Positions 46,412 through 55,559 of a stretch of DNA of 64,000 nucleotides are shown in pieces. Below the pieces are notes generated by a model. The model was not told the DNA's origin. It was given only the letters and a program-made list of their open reading frames with translations, and searched no databases. Each line of letters opens with the position of its first letter. Position 1 is the first letter of the stretch. The stretch lies in NCBI GenBank assembly GCA_021202525.1, contig JAJQCV010000028.1:18305-82304 (forward strand), given 5' to 3'. The stretch comes from Akkermansiaceae bacterium. GTDB taxonomy: Bacteria > Verrucomicrobiota > Verrucomicrobiia > Verrucomicrobiales > Akkermansiaceae. The translations under genes were made by a program, and so were the position numbers.

Positions 46412-48346
46412 ATGAGCAAGGAACATTCCCACGAACACGCTTTTGAAGAAATGTCCTGCGGGACCGGGTGTTGCTGCTCGGGAGGTTCCTGCGGAACGGA
46501 AGGGGCAATCAGACCCGTGCCCGCCATTCTGGGGACAGCCCTGTTTGCCGCGGCTCTGGTGGCGGGGAGCGATACCTGGGTCGGTTTGGCGGCGTATGCG
46601 GGGGCCTATCTGCTGATCGGGTGGGATGTCTTGAAAACGGCTTTTATCGGGCTGAGGCACGGGCGCGCTATGGATGAAAACTTCCTGATGCGCATCGCTT
46701 CCCTGGGAGCCATGTTCCTGGGGGATTATTCCGAGGCCGTGGGGGTAATGCTTTTCTACCGGGTGGGGGAATACCTCCAGGAACGCGCCGTGGGGAGTTC
46801 CCGCCGTTCCGTAAGGGAACTGATGAAACTGAAGCCGGATGCGGTGCATGTGAAGGAGGCCGGCGCCGTTCGGGACCTCCCTCCGGCGGATGTCAAGCCG
46901 GGTTCCCTGATTGAAGTGAGGGCCGGGGAGCGCATCCCTCTGGACGGCGTGATCGTGGGCGGCCATTCCGTGCTGGACACTTCCGCCATGACCGGGGAAT
47001 CCCTGCCGATGGAGGCGGGGGAGGGAACCGCCGTTATGGCGGGCTATATCAACAGCCAGGGCGTGCTGTCCGTGCGCACGGACCGTGACTGGAAACACTC
47101 CGCCCTGGCGCGGGTGCAGGAACTGGTGGAAGCCGCTTCCGGCAATAAGTCCCGCATTGAGGGAAGGCTGAGCAGGTTCTCCCGTATTTATACGCCGCTG
47201 GTTATTGCCATTGCCGTCCTGGTGTTCCTGTGCTACCCCTTCGTGACTGGCGGAAGCTGGGGAGACGGCCTCTTCCGCGCCCTGGTGCTGCTGGTGATTT
47301 CCTGCCCGTGCGCCCTGGTGCTGTCCGTCCCCCTGGGTTTCTTTGCCGGGATAGGCCGGGCGGCGCGCAACGGAATCCTGGTGAAGGGCAGCAACTATCT
47401 GGATGCGCTGCGCAAGGTGAAGACTGTGGTGTTTGACAAGACGGGGACGCTGACGGAAGGCGTGTTTGCCGTGGATGAAGTTCTGCCGTGCGCCGGGGTA
47501 TCCCCGGAAAGCCTGCTGTACTGGGCGGCCCATGCGGAAAGCGCCGCTTCCCATCCCCTGGGCCGTTCCATTGTGAAGGCGTATGGAGGCGCCCTGTTTC
47601 CGGAGCGTGTGGCGGATATGGTGGAAGTGACGGGCGGGGGCGTTTCCGCCCGGGTGGAAGGCAGAGCCGTTCTGGCGGGCAGGAAGACGTTTTTGGAGAA
47701 TGCCGGTGTGGCGGTCGATGACCTGGAGGAACGCGGTGCAACGATTTACGTGGCCCTGGACGGAATGCTGCTGGGGCGCCTGCGCATGTCCGACCAGGTG
47801 AAGTCCGGAGCGGCCCTGGCCGTCAGGGAATTGAGGGATTTGGGCGTAAACAGGCTGGTCATGCTGACGGGGGACTCTTCCTCCGCCGGCAAAGAAGTGG
47901 GGGACAGGCTGGGACTGGATGAAGTATTCAGCGGCCTGATGCCGTCGGACAAGCTGGAGCATATCCAGGAACTGAAAGGCGTAAACGGTCTGGTAGCCTT
48001 TGTGGGGGACGGCATGAATGACGCGCCGTCCCTGGCCGGGGCGGACATAGGCATCGCCATGGGGGGCGTGGGATCGGATGCCGCCCTTCAGGCGGCGGAC
48101 GTGGTGCTGATGAAGGGTGACCCCGCGGCCGTTCCGGAAGCCATCCGCCTTTCCATGGCAACGGAGCGCATCATTGTGCAGAACATCGTCATGATTTTGG
48201 GAATCAAGGTATTGGTCATGGTTCTTGGCATTCTGGGGCTGGCCGGCATGTGGGCCGCCGTGATGGCGGACGTGGGCGTTTGCCTGCTTGCCGTCGGCAA
48301 CTCCATGCGCATTTTCCGCATAAAAACCCGGCAGGGGAAGGAATAA
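46412..48346 (+). CDS. Heavy-metal P1B-type ATPase
   Basis: SCPCALVLS, DKTGTLTEG, TGESLPMEAGEG, GDGMNDAPSLAGADIGIAMG; Cys/His-rich N-terminus MSKEHSHEHAFEEMSCGTGCCCSGGSC. Confidence 0.95.
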   Translation: MSKEHSHEHAFEEMSCGTGCCCSGGSCGTEGAIRPVPAILGTALFAAALVAGSDTWVGLAAYAGAYLLIGWDVLKTAFIGLRHGRAMDENFLMRIASLGAMFLGDYSEAVGVMLFYRVGEYLQERAVGSSRRSVRELMKLKPDAVHVKEAGAVRDLPPADVKPGSLIEVRAGERIPLDGVIVGGHSVLDTSAMTGESLPMEAGEGTAVMAGYINSQGVLSVRTDRDWKHSALARVQELVEAASGNKSRIEGRLSRFSRIYTPLVIAIAVLVFLCYPFVTGGSWGDGLFRALVLLVISCPCALVLSVPLGFFAGIGRAARNGILVKGSNYLDALRKVKTVVFDKTGTLTEGVFAVDEVLPCAGVSPESLLYWAAHAESAASHPLGRSIVKAYGGALFPERVADMVEVTGGGVSARVEGRAVLAGRKTFLENAGVAVDDLEERGATIYVALDGMLLGRLRMSDQVKSGAALAVRELRDLGVNRLVMLTGDSSSAGKEVGDRLGLDEVFSGLMPSDKLEHIQELKGVNGLVAFVGDGMNDAPSLAGADIGIAMGGVGSDAALQAADVVLMKGDPAAVPEAIRLSMATERIIVQNIVMILGIKVLVMVLGILGLAGMWAAVMADVGVCLLAVGNSMRIFRIKTRQGKE

Positions 48347-48531
48347 AGGCAGTGTTTTCCTGTCTCTTCTGGCGTTACTTTAGCAAACATGGCAACTTGC
48401 AGGCCGTGTGATGGGAATTCATGTTTTTTCCTGTCTGCCTGCTGTCCATCCGCAACGGGCGGCAGAGTGGCGTTCCGGCGGGAAGGGATGAAAGCTTTTT
48501 CCCCTCATTTTTGCCCTTGATCCATCAAAAA

Positions 48532-48558
48532 CCTCCATGCCAGGATGCGGCACGGAGG
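48532..48558 (-). terminator. Hairpin terminator of rho
   Basis: CCTCCATGCC-N7-GGCACGGAGG, one mismatch, T-run on the - strand. Confidence 0.65.
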
Positions 48559-48591
48559 CTGGAGGAATGAAAAGCCCGTGAATGCTGGGTT

Positions 48592-50034
48592 TTAACGCAG
48601 GCCGGTCAGAAGCAGCTCCGCATTGTTCTGTGTTTTGGAAATATTTTGCAGCAGGGCCTGAAGGCCCTCCCAGCCGGGTTTCATGGCGAGCTGGCGGCGG
48701 AGTTGCATGATCTTGACGAACTCCTGTTCGTTATACAGCCTGTCGTCATTGCGGGTGCCGCTTTGGGAAAGGGAAATGGCCGGATAAATGCGCCGTTCGG
48801 AAAGTTCCCTGTCCAGGCGGATTTCCAGATTGCCCGTACCCTTGAACTCCTCGAAGATCACTTCGTCCATTCTGGATTCCGTGTCCACCAGGCAGGTAGC
48901 GATGATGGTCAGGCTGCCTCCTTCCTCCACATTGCGCGCGGCGGAAAAGAACTTGCGGGGTTTTTCCAGGGCATTGGAGCCGAGGCCGCCGGACATGATG
49001 CGGCCGCCCGTCTGATTGGCATTGTAGCCGCGTGCCAGGCGGGTCAGGGAGTCCAGCAGAATGACGACGTCCCGGCCCATTTCCACCAGGCGCTTGGCGC
49101 GTTCAATGACGAGGTCGGAAACCTGGGCATGGCGGCGGGAAGGTTCGTCAAAGGTGGAGGCATAAACCGGGGCGTCCACAGTCTCTTCAAAATCGGTCAC
49201 TTCCTCCGGGCGTTCGTCCAGAAGCAGAACGATCAGTTCCACCTTGGGATAATTGGCCCTGATGGAGCGCGCGATCGTTTTCAGAAGAACGGTCTTGCCG
49301 CCGCGGGGAGGCGCCACGATGAGCCCGCGCTGCCCTTTGCCGAAGGGCGTCATCAGGTCCAGCACGCGCATGGCCGCGGAATTGACTTCCTTGTTTTCCA
49401 GAAGCAGGCGTTCCTTGGGGAAGAGGGGGGTGAGGCGTTCAAAATCCTGCCCCGCCCTGTATTCTTCTGCGGGAATGCCTTCCACGCTGATGACGGCGGA
49501 GGCGGAGAGGTATTTGTCATGGGGCCTCAGCTTGCGCAGCCTGACCTTGATCAACTGGCCCACGCGCAGATGCAGGGGCTTGATCAGGTTGCCGCCCAGG
49601 TAAATGTCGTCCGGGGATGTGCGGAAACTTTTGACCGGGTCCCTCAGCATCGCATAATTGTCCTTGGCTTGCTCCATGACGCCGGAGACGACTACTTCAT
49701 GACCCTTGGCGAGAAGCTGCCTGCCCAGCTCGAACACAAGCTGTGACTTGGTGAGGGAAGAGGCATTCCGGATGGGGAGGGTTTCCGCCATTTCCTGGAG
49801 GTCGTTCAAGGGGCGCCGGCGCAGTTCGTTGATGTCGATCTGTTCCAGAACGGGCCGGGATTCCGATTCCTCCTGTGCGGATTCCTGGGTGGGCGGCACC
49901 TCCGGGGCGCTCTCTTCCGCCGGGGCGGGGAGCAGGACCGGGAGAGACTGTTCCGGAGCGGGAGCATTCTGTGCGGAGTCGGCCTGGGGAGTTTCTTCGT
50001 CGGGGAGCGGCTTGTTTTCGCGTTCTTCAGTCAT
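48592..50034 (-). CDS. rho: Transcription termination factor Rho
   Basis: [97 protein letters not shown]. Confidence 0.97.
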   Translation of the reverse strand: MTEERENKPLPDEETPQADSAQNAPAPEQSLPVLLPAPAEESAPEVPPTQESAQEESESRPVLEQIDINELRRRPLNDLQEMAETLPIRNASSLTKSQLVFELGRQLLAKGHEVVVSGVMEQAKDNYAMLRDPVKSFRTSPDDIYLGGNLIKPLHLRVGQLIKVRLRKLRPHDKYLSASAVISVEGIPAEEYRAGQDFERLTPLFPKERLLLENKEVNSAAMRVLDLMTPFGKGQRGLIVAPPRGGKTVLLKTIARSIRANYPKVELIVLLLDERPEEVTDFEETVDAPVYASTFDEPSRRHAQVSDLVIERAKRLVEMGRDVVILLDSLTRLARGYNANQTGGRIMSGGLGSNALEKPRKFFSAARNVEEGGSLTIIATCLVDTESRMDEVIFEEFKGTGNLEIRLDRELSERRIYPAISLSQSGTRNDDRLYNEQEFVKIMQLRRQLAMKPGWEGLQALLQNISKTQNNAELLLTGLR

Positions 50035-50632
50035 GGAAAAAGTGTTGATGAAATCTTTGGGTTTGTTGTTGGAGCAAGGAGGGCGGGCCTTCGTTCCAGA
50101 TCACGAAATCGGCTTTGGCCACCTTTTCCATAATGGGATGCTGTGCGGCCAGAATAGCCTCAATCATATCCTCGCGGAATCCGTTCCTGAGGGCCAGGCG
50201 GCCCTTTTGCGTTTCCCGGGAAACGGCTACCACGCATACGGAATCCTGATGATAGCGCGCCGATGTTTCAAAAAACAGCGGCACGTCAATGACAAACCCG
50301 TTTACCGCCGCATTCTGCCGCGCCGCCTGCATTTGCGCAAGACATTCTTGGTGCAGCAGGGGATGAATAAGCCCTTCCAGAATCTTTCTGCTTTCCGGAT
50401 TGCGGAAGACCAGCTCCCTCAGGAAATGTCTGTCCGCCCGTCCCGCGCCGTCCACACTGCCGGGGCCGAACGCCCGGATAAGGGCGTCTTTCAGAAGGCC
50501 GCTGTCCAGCAGTCTGCCTGTTTCCGCATCACAGTCAAACAGGTGCAGATGCGGGCCGCCCATTTCCATAAGAAGGCGGATGGCTGTGGATTTGCCTGTG
50601 GCGATTCCGCCGGTGACAACCAGTGTTTTCAT
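50027..50632 (-). CDS. coaE: Dephospho-CoA kinase
   Basis: VVTGGIATGKSTAIRLL, LFDCDAETGRLL, VIDVPLFFE. Confidence 0.9.
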   Translation of the reverse strand: MKTLVVTGGIATGKSTAIRLLMEMGGPHLHLFDCDAETGRLLDSGLLKDALIRAFGPGSVDGAGRADRHFLRELVFRNPESRKILEGLIHPLLHQECLAQMQAARQNAAVNGFVIDVPLFFETSARYHQDSVCVVAVSRETQKGRLALRNGFREDMIEAILAAQHPIMEKVAKADFVIWNEGPPSLLQQQTQRFHQHFFHD

Positions 50633-50671
50633 GATAGGTAAAGTTGGAAAGACGCTAGGTTGGGATGCAAA

Positions 50672-50702
50672 GAGCGGGTGAAAGGTCACCCTTTCACCCG
50701 CT
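50672..50702. terminator. Strong hairpin between the secretin gene and coaE
   Basis: GAGCGGGTGAAAGG-TCA(C)-CCTTTCACCCGCTC, 14 bp stem. Confidence 0.75.
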
Positions 50703-50727
50703 CCGGTATGGACTTTATGCACACTGA

Positions 50728-53454
50728 CTACATAGGAGGCAGCAGGCCTACTTCAGCGGACGGCAACGCGTTTTCCACACCGGCGGCGGTCGTCGGGAGG
50801 GAATTCCCGCGGACAGACTGGCCGGTGGCATCAATGATCTGACCGGTCACGAAGATCATCAGATTCTTCTTGATGTGGTTGTCGGAGTTGCTGCGGAAGA
50901 AGCGGCCTACGAGGGGCAGGTCACCGAAGATAGGAACCTTGTCTTCCACTGTCTGGACGTTTTCCGTGATCAAACCACCGATTGCCACGGTGTGGCCGTC
51001 GTAGATGAACAGGGACGTTTCAACGGAACGCTTGGAGAAGATAGGCTGCTCAATGCGGTTTTCCGTCAGGGTCAGAGACATCGGCTTGCCGTCGGAACCC
51101 ACGCCGGTGGATTGAATCGGGCTGCCGTAGTTCACGAAGCCTTCAAATTCCACAATGCTGGGCTTGAAGCTCAAGTCAATGATGTACTTGTTCTCCGCGA
51201 TGGTGGGCACCACTTCCAGGGTAACGCCGACGGGCTTCATTTCAAACACGCCGGGAGTGGCGGGAGTGACGGGGAAGCTGGTCACCTGGGCCGGATTGTT
51301 GTTGAGGACATCGTCCAGAACATTGTTCCCGTTGTTGTTGCCGCCCCAGCTGCTGACGTTGTTGGGAAGTTCCGGGGGTTCGTATTCGGTGGGATACCAG
51401 AATTCACGGATGATTTCAATTTTGGCCGTTTCACCGGACTTGGCGGTAACGCTCGGAGCGGTGAGAACGTCGGAACCCTTCTTCTGGGACAGGCCGCGCA
51501 TCAGCATCTGGAAGGCGCCTTCATCATAAATGCCCGTGAGGGACATGATGCCGGGAGCCGGGCTCTTCTGCGTGGCTTCGGAACGGTTGGTGCTGTTGAG
51601 CAGGTTGTCCACGGAGTTCTTGGAGATGGCAAAGTCGCCCGTGCGGTTGCCGCCTACCAGGCCGTTCACCAGGCCGTTTCCGTGTGAGTCCGTGCTGCTG
51701 CTGTTCACGGGCCAGCCGCTGACGCCGCCGGGAGACTGGGTGAAATCGCTGGAATTGAGTCCGGAACCTTCGCTGGTGCCTCCGCCCAGGAAGGTGCTGC
51801 GGTCATTGCTGACGGAGAACGGAGTGACAATCCAGTCAAAGCCGAGTTCTTCCGTGTTTTCCTGGGTCACTTCCACGAACTTGGTCATGATGCGCACCTG
51901 CTGGGATTCACCGCGGGTTTGCTCAATCAGCTGTTCAATGAGGTCCAGGTTGCCCTGCGTGTTGCGGACGATAAGGGTGCCGTTGCTGGCGCTGAAGATG
52001 GCGGATGCCCCTTCCGGGAACTGCACGCCGGCCTTCTTGAGCAGGTTGTAAGCGGAAGGCAGGGGCTTGATGCCGGAGGAGGAGCTGTCGCCGCCGCCGA
52101 AGGGATCGGCGTCGCCAACGTCGTCGCCGCCGCCCAGGGAACTGGACAGGGAGCGGAGGAAGCCGGGAGGCACGGGGAACGTGCGCTGGTACAGGTCCAC
52201 GTCATTGCCGCCGGCGGGAAGGATGGTGACGGCGTAGTCTTCCACCTTCTGGCGCAGGCCTGCATTGCGGCAGATGAAGTTGAGCACTTCCAGCATCGGA
52301 ACGTTGGTGAGCTTCAGCTGGCCGATCTTGCGGGTGCGGATGCTTTCCTGGGGAGCTGCCGCTACCGGAGCGGGTTCCGTGGATTCCATGCCGTCTTCAC
52401 CAAAGCCGGGGTCATCCGCAGGAACGGTGGCCACGGGAGTGGTGCCCACGGGCTGGGCGTCATTGATGACAAAGTTGATGCCGCGTTCTCCATTCACGCC
52501 GGTACGGTCCAGTTCCACGGACTTTCTGCGCAGATAGTCGATGGCATCTTCCACCGTGGTGTCTTCAAAGGAAACGGAGGGAATGATGATGCTCTTGAGC
52601 TTCATCAGGTTGGCGGTGGCGCCGCTGACCCCGGGATCAGGACCGGTACCAATACCGGGTTCAGTCTCCGGAATTTCAACCGGAACGGGGCGTTCCCAAA
52701 TCTGGTCCACTTCCGCCAGCATGGTGCTGCGGGTTTCGTCGTACGCAGCGCGGTAGTAGGCGGACCTGCGGCGGTTTACCGTTTCCATGCCGCGGCGCGC
52801 CGCTACGTTGTAGCGGTCAATCGTAAGAACCTTGTTGAATTCGGCAATGGCTTTATCATATTCGCCGAGGTCATAGTAACCATAGGCCATGTGAAGGAGG
52901 GTGTTCACCTTTTCCACGTTCTTGACGTGTTCGGGAGTGAGCGCCGGATTCGTACGAATCGGGTCCTTCATGTATTCGAGCGTCTGTTTGGCAAGCGCGG
53001 CTTTCTTGGGATTGAGCCGGATGGCGTCCTGCAGGAGCTTGTCGGCTTCATCATAGCGGCCTACCTTGATATATTCCTGCGCAACGGCAATGCTGGCGTC
53101 GCCAATGTTGTTGGCGATGGCCTGCCTGCGCTGGTCGTTGACCGGTGCGGCGGGCAGCGTGCTGTAGGCGGCATTGAATTTGTCCAGGGCTTCCTTGTAC
53201 TTGCCTTCGCGGTACAGTTCACGGCCTTCGGAAAGGAGCTGCATTGCTTCCTGGGTTTGAGCCTCGCGGCGCGCCATGGCGCGGCGTGCCGCGTCTGACT
53301 GGCCCGCAGAATAGTATCCAGCATAGGAGGTACCCAAGGCGCTGGAGGCTCCGACGCTGCCGTAATCACCGGCCTGCGCAAAAGGGCAGGACGCGGCAAT
53401 GGCCATCAGCGCGATCAGAGAACGCTTCGATTGATAAAGTGGTGCGTGGTCCAT
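50728..53454 (-). CDS. Secretin (PilQ/GspD-like) with N-terminal TPRs; Amuc_1098-like
   Basis: TPR region (AYGYYDLGEYDKAIAEFNKVLTID), secretin core (VTAPSVTAKSGETAKIEIIREFWYPTEYEPP, HTVAIGGLITENVQTVEDKVPIFGDLPLVGRFFRS). Confidence 0.92.
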   Translation of the reverse strand: MDHAPLYQSKRSLIALMAIAASCPFAQAGDYGSVGASSALGTSYAGYYSAGQSDAARRAMARREAQTQEAMQLLSEGRELYREGKYKEALDKFNAAYSTLPAAPVNDQRRQAIANNIGDASIAVAQEYIKVGRYDEADKLLQDAIRLNPKKAALAKQTLEYMKDPIRTNPALTPEHVKNVEKVNTLLHMAYGYYDLGEYDKAIAEFNKVLTIDRYNVAARRGMETVNRRRSAYYRAAYDETRSTMLAEVDQIWERPVPVEIPETEPGIGTGPDPGVSGATANLMKLKSIIIPSVSFEDTTVEDAIDYLRRKSVELDRTGVNGERGINFVINDAQPVGTTPVATVPADDPGFGEDGMESTEPAPVAAAPQESIRTRKIGQLKLTNVPMLEVLNFICRNAGLRQKVEDYAVTILPAGGNDVDLYQRTFPVPPGFLRSLSSSLGGGDDVGDADPFGGGDSSSSGIKPLPSAYNLLKKAGVQFPEGASAIFSASNGTLIVRNTQGNLDLIEQLIEQTRGESQQVRIMTKFVEVTQENTEELGFDWIVTPFSVSNDRSTFLGGGTSEGSGLNSSDFTQSPGGVSGWPVNSSSTDSHGNGLVNGLVGGNRTGDFAISKNSVDNLLNSTNRSEATQKSPAPGIMSLTGIYDEGAFQMLMRGLSQKKGSDVLTAPSVTAKSGETAKIEIIREFWYPTEYEPPELPNNVSSWGGNNNGNNVLDDVLNNNPAQVTSFPVTPATPGVFEMKPVGVTLEVVPTIAENKYIIDLSFKPSIVEFEGFVNYGSPIQSTGVGSDGKPMSLTLTENRIEQPIFSKRSVETSLFIYDGHTVAIGGLITENVQTVEDKVPIFGDLPLVGRFFRSNSDNHIKKNLMIFVTGQIIDATGQSVRGNSLPTTAAGVENALPSAEVGLLPPM

Positions 53455-53525
53455 AGTTAGGTTCTTCTTTTTACATGTTTTTCGGATTTGTGAAGCTTTT
53501 TTTTTAGAAAAGTGAAAATCCGGGT

Positions 53526-54539
53526 CTATTTTTTCTTGCTCAGTGTTGTTTGTTCTCCTGTTGTTTTGTTGGCAATGGTTACGGTTTGCGTTGCATTATC
53601 AACGGTTTTCAGCGTGTAAGTCTGCTTGGTGTCACCGGGTATCTGGAAGTCGGCGCCTTCCTCTACTTCAAAGCTGGTATCCCGTTTGGGACCGGCGGCA
53701 ATAGTAAGGTTTACTTTCTTATCAATGATGGGTATGAAATACTTGGCTCCCCTTCTTACCGTATAGGTTTGGCCGTTCTTGGTCGGCTTCAAATCCTTGA
53801 CGATTGCTTCGGGGTCCGTTTCCACCATGTTGAGGCTTTCATTTTTGAATTCCTTGTTGTCCACGCTGACAAGCTCGAACCTGGGCTTTTCATTCGTGTT
53901 CTTTCTGGCTCCGAATTGACCGTTGAGCTGGACGGTGCTTCTCCACAGGTCCTGTCTGGCGCGATTCTGCCCCTTGAAGGTGAAATCGTTGCCGTCCGCC
54001 TGTGAGAAGACCAGGTAAAAGCCGAACTGCTTGATTTCGTCCACATACAACTTGTTGATGAGGGGCGGGTGACTGTTCGGATCGTTGGGATGTGTTTTGG
54101 CCTCGTATTCCTCCTGGACAGTAAAGCCGTCGTTGTCCGGGTCCCGGGTCAGAACGTCCGAATAAATGAAAATGTCTTCCAGCCCGTTGTCCAGGAACCA
54201 TTTATTGGGGATATTCCCGTGAATGGGCGGTCCGGACACGATGTCGAAGGGTTCCGTCCCTCCCGTCTTGATCCAGAGATTGGGGGCAACGAATCCTACA
54301 TATTCCTGAGTTTCCTGAACGATGGGTTTGAGTTCGTGGGAAGCCGAGATTTCCTGGTTGACTGTTTCCGCCTTCTTGATGCCGGAGGGCGGTTCCACGG
54401 GCTTTTCCGAAACACGGGTGGTAAATTTATACTGGTCGTCCAGCTTCATGAAGGTCCAGGCGCCGTAAGCGGCCACTCCCAGGCCCAGAACAATGCCGGA
54501 GACCATCAGGATCTTGTCGTAGTTTTGTTTTTCAGACAT
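53526..54539 (-). CDS. Amuc_1099-like membrane-anchored protein with DPDNDG Ca-type motif
   Basis: N-terminal TM; TRDPDNDGFTVQEEYEAKTHPNDPNSHP; position between secretin and Amuc_1100-like gene. Confidence 0.8.
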   Translation of the reverse strand: MSEKQNYDKILMVSGIVLGLGVAAYGAWTFMKLDDQYKFTTRVSEKPVEPPSGIKKAETVNQEISASHELKPIVQETQEYVGFVAPNLWIKTGGTEPFDIVSGPPIHGNIPNKWFLDNGLEDIFIYSDVLTRDPDNDGFTVQEEYEAKTHPNDPNSHPPLINKLYVDEIKQFGFYLVFSQADGNDFTFKGQNRARQDLWRSTVQLNGQFGARKNTNEKPRFELVSVDNKEFKNESLNMVETDPEAIVKDLKPTKNGQTYTVRRGAKYFIPIIDKKVNLTIAAGPKRDTSFEVEEGADFQIPGDTKQTYTLKTVDNATQTVTIANKTTGEQTTLSKKK

Positions 54540-54573
54540 GGTGAAATTGTTTTCTGCGAATTGATTGCCGTAA

Positions 54574-55530
54574 TTAGTCTTCAGACGGTTCCTGCGTCTT
54601 GGGCTGTGCGAAGTGAACCAGATTCAGGGAGACCTGGACCATCACCTGTTCCTTGCCCATATAGGGCTTGATTATTTGCTGGATGGGCGGTTCCGCCGGA
54701 GCGGCCGCCTCCCCCGCCGGCGTCAGGCTCGCCGCTCCCGTCTGGGGCTGTGCGGCGGCAGGCTGCGCGGCAGCCGGATTGGTGATGGGCGGCGGCATCA
54801 TCCGTTCGTTGCGTATTCTGATGGAATTGACCGTGAACAGGTATTCCTGGGAATCCGTAATGGCGTTCATGGCTTTCAGCACGCTTCCCCGGTCGCCCTG
54901 GAAGGCGATTTCCAGAGGCATGCCCGTCCAGGGAGCCTTCTGGTCTGAATCTTCCTCATCTTCCGTGTTCCGCGCCGGGTTTTCAATGGGAAGCTGGGAG
55001 CGGTAAACCTTGATGAATTTGGTCAGTCCGCAGTCCGTGAGCTTGTTGACCAGGCTGTTGATGGCCTTCATTTCAAAGGTCAGCGTGGGCGTAGCCTGCA
55101 CGGAGGGAGCCTGGGTGCTGTAAAGCTGGAAGCCAAGCCAGGAAGAAGTATCTGTAATCTGGATATTTTTTTCCTTGCAGGAGGCGATCAGGGATTCCCG
55201 GAAGGCCTTCAGTTCATTCTGGAACGCCGTGGGCGTGGTGGGCGCCAGCACGGAGGAAGCCATAAAGGGTTTGTATGCCGTTTCCAGGTTGCCGATGGCC
55301 TTGGCATAGCGGTTCAATTCCTTTTCCAGCTCCTTGTTGGACGCATGGCTTGGCGTAATTGTCGCAGCGTTGGCCGACTTGATTTCCTGGGAAGCGGACT
55401 TGATTTTCTTATCCAGGTCGCTGCGTTCGGAATTAGCCATATACCCAGCCACGGACAGCCCGAGGAATAAGAGAAGCCCCACGCCCGCTACCGTAGCCGC
55501 AGGCTTGTTGTCTGTAATCCAATTGCTCAT
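54574..55530 (-). CDS. Amuc_1100-like (PilO-like) pilus-associated membrane protein
   Basis: MSNWITDNKPAATVAGVGLLLFLGLSVAGYMANS...ELEKELNRYAKAIGNLETAYKPFMASS...TDTSSWLGFQLYSTQAPSVQA; matches the type-strain protein as remembered, with many substitutions. Confidence 0.92.
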   Translation of the reverse strand: MSNWITDNKPAATVAGVGLLLFLGLSVAGYMANSERSDLDKKIKSASQEIKSANAATITPSHASNKELEKELNRYAKAIGNLETAYKPFMASSVLAPTTPTAFQNELKAFRESLIASCKEKNIQITDTSSWLGFQLYSTQAPSVQATPTLTFEMKAINSLVNKLTDCGLTKFIKVYRSQLPIENPARNTEDEEDSDQKAPWTGMPLEIAFQGDRGSVLKAMNAITDSQEYLFTVNSIRIRNERMMPPPITNPAAAQPAAAQPQTGAASLTPAGEAAAPAEPPIQQIIKPYMGKEQVMVQVSLNLVHFAQPKTQEPSED

Positions 55531-55559
55531 AAAATGTATCTTGTTGGGGTTGGGTAGTC

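Noticed and set aside
46319-47962. 547 aa - strand ORF opposite the P1B ATPase
   Set aside because: Antisense shadow of an unambiguous P-type ATPase.
51919-53298. 459 aa + strand ORF opposite the secretin
   Set aside because: Antisense shadow; the secretin reading frame is well supported.
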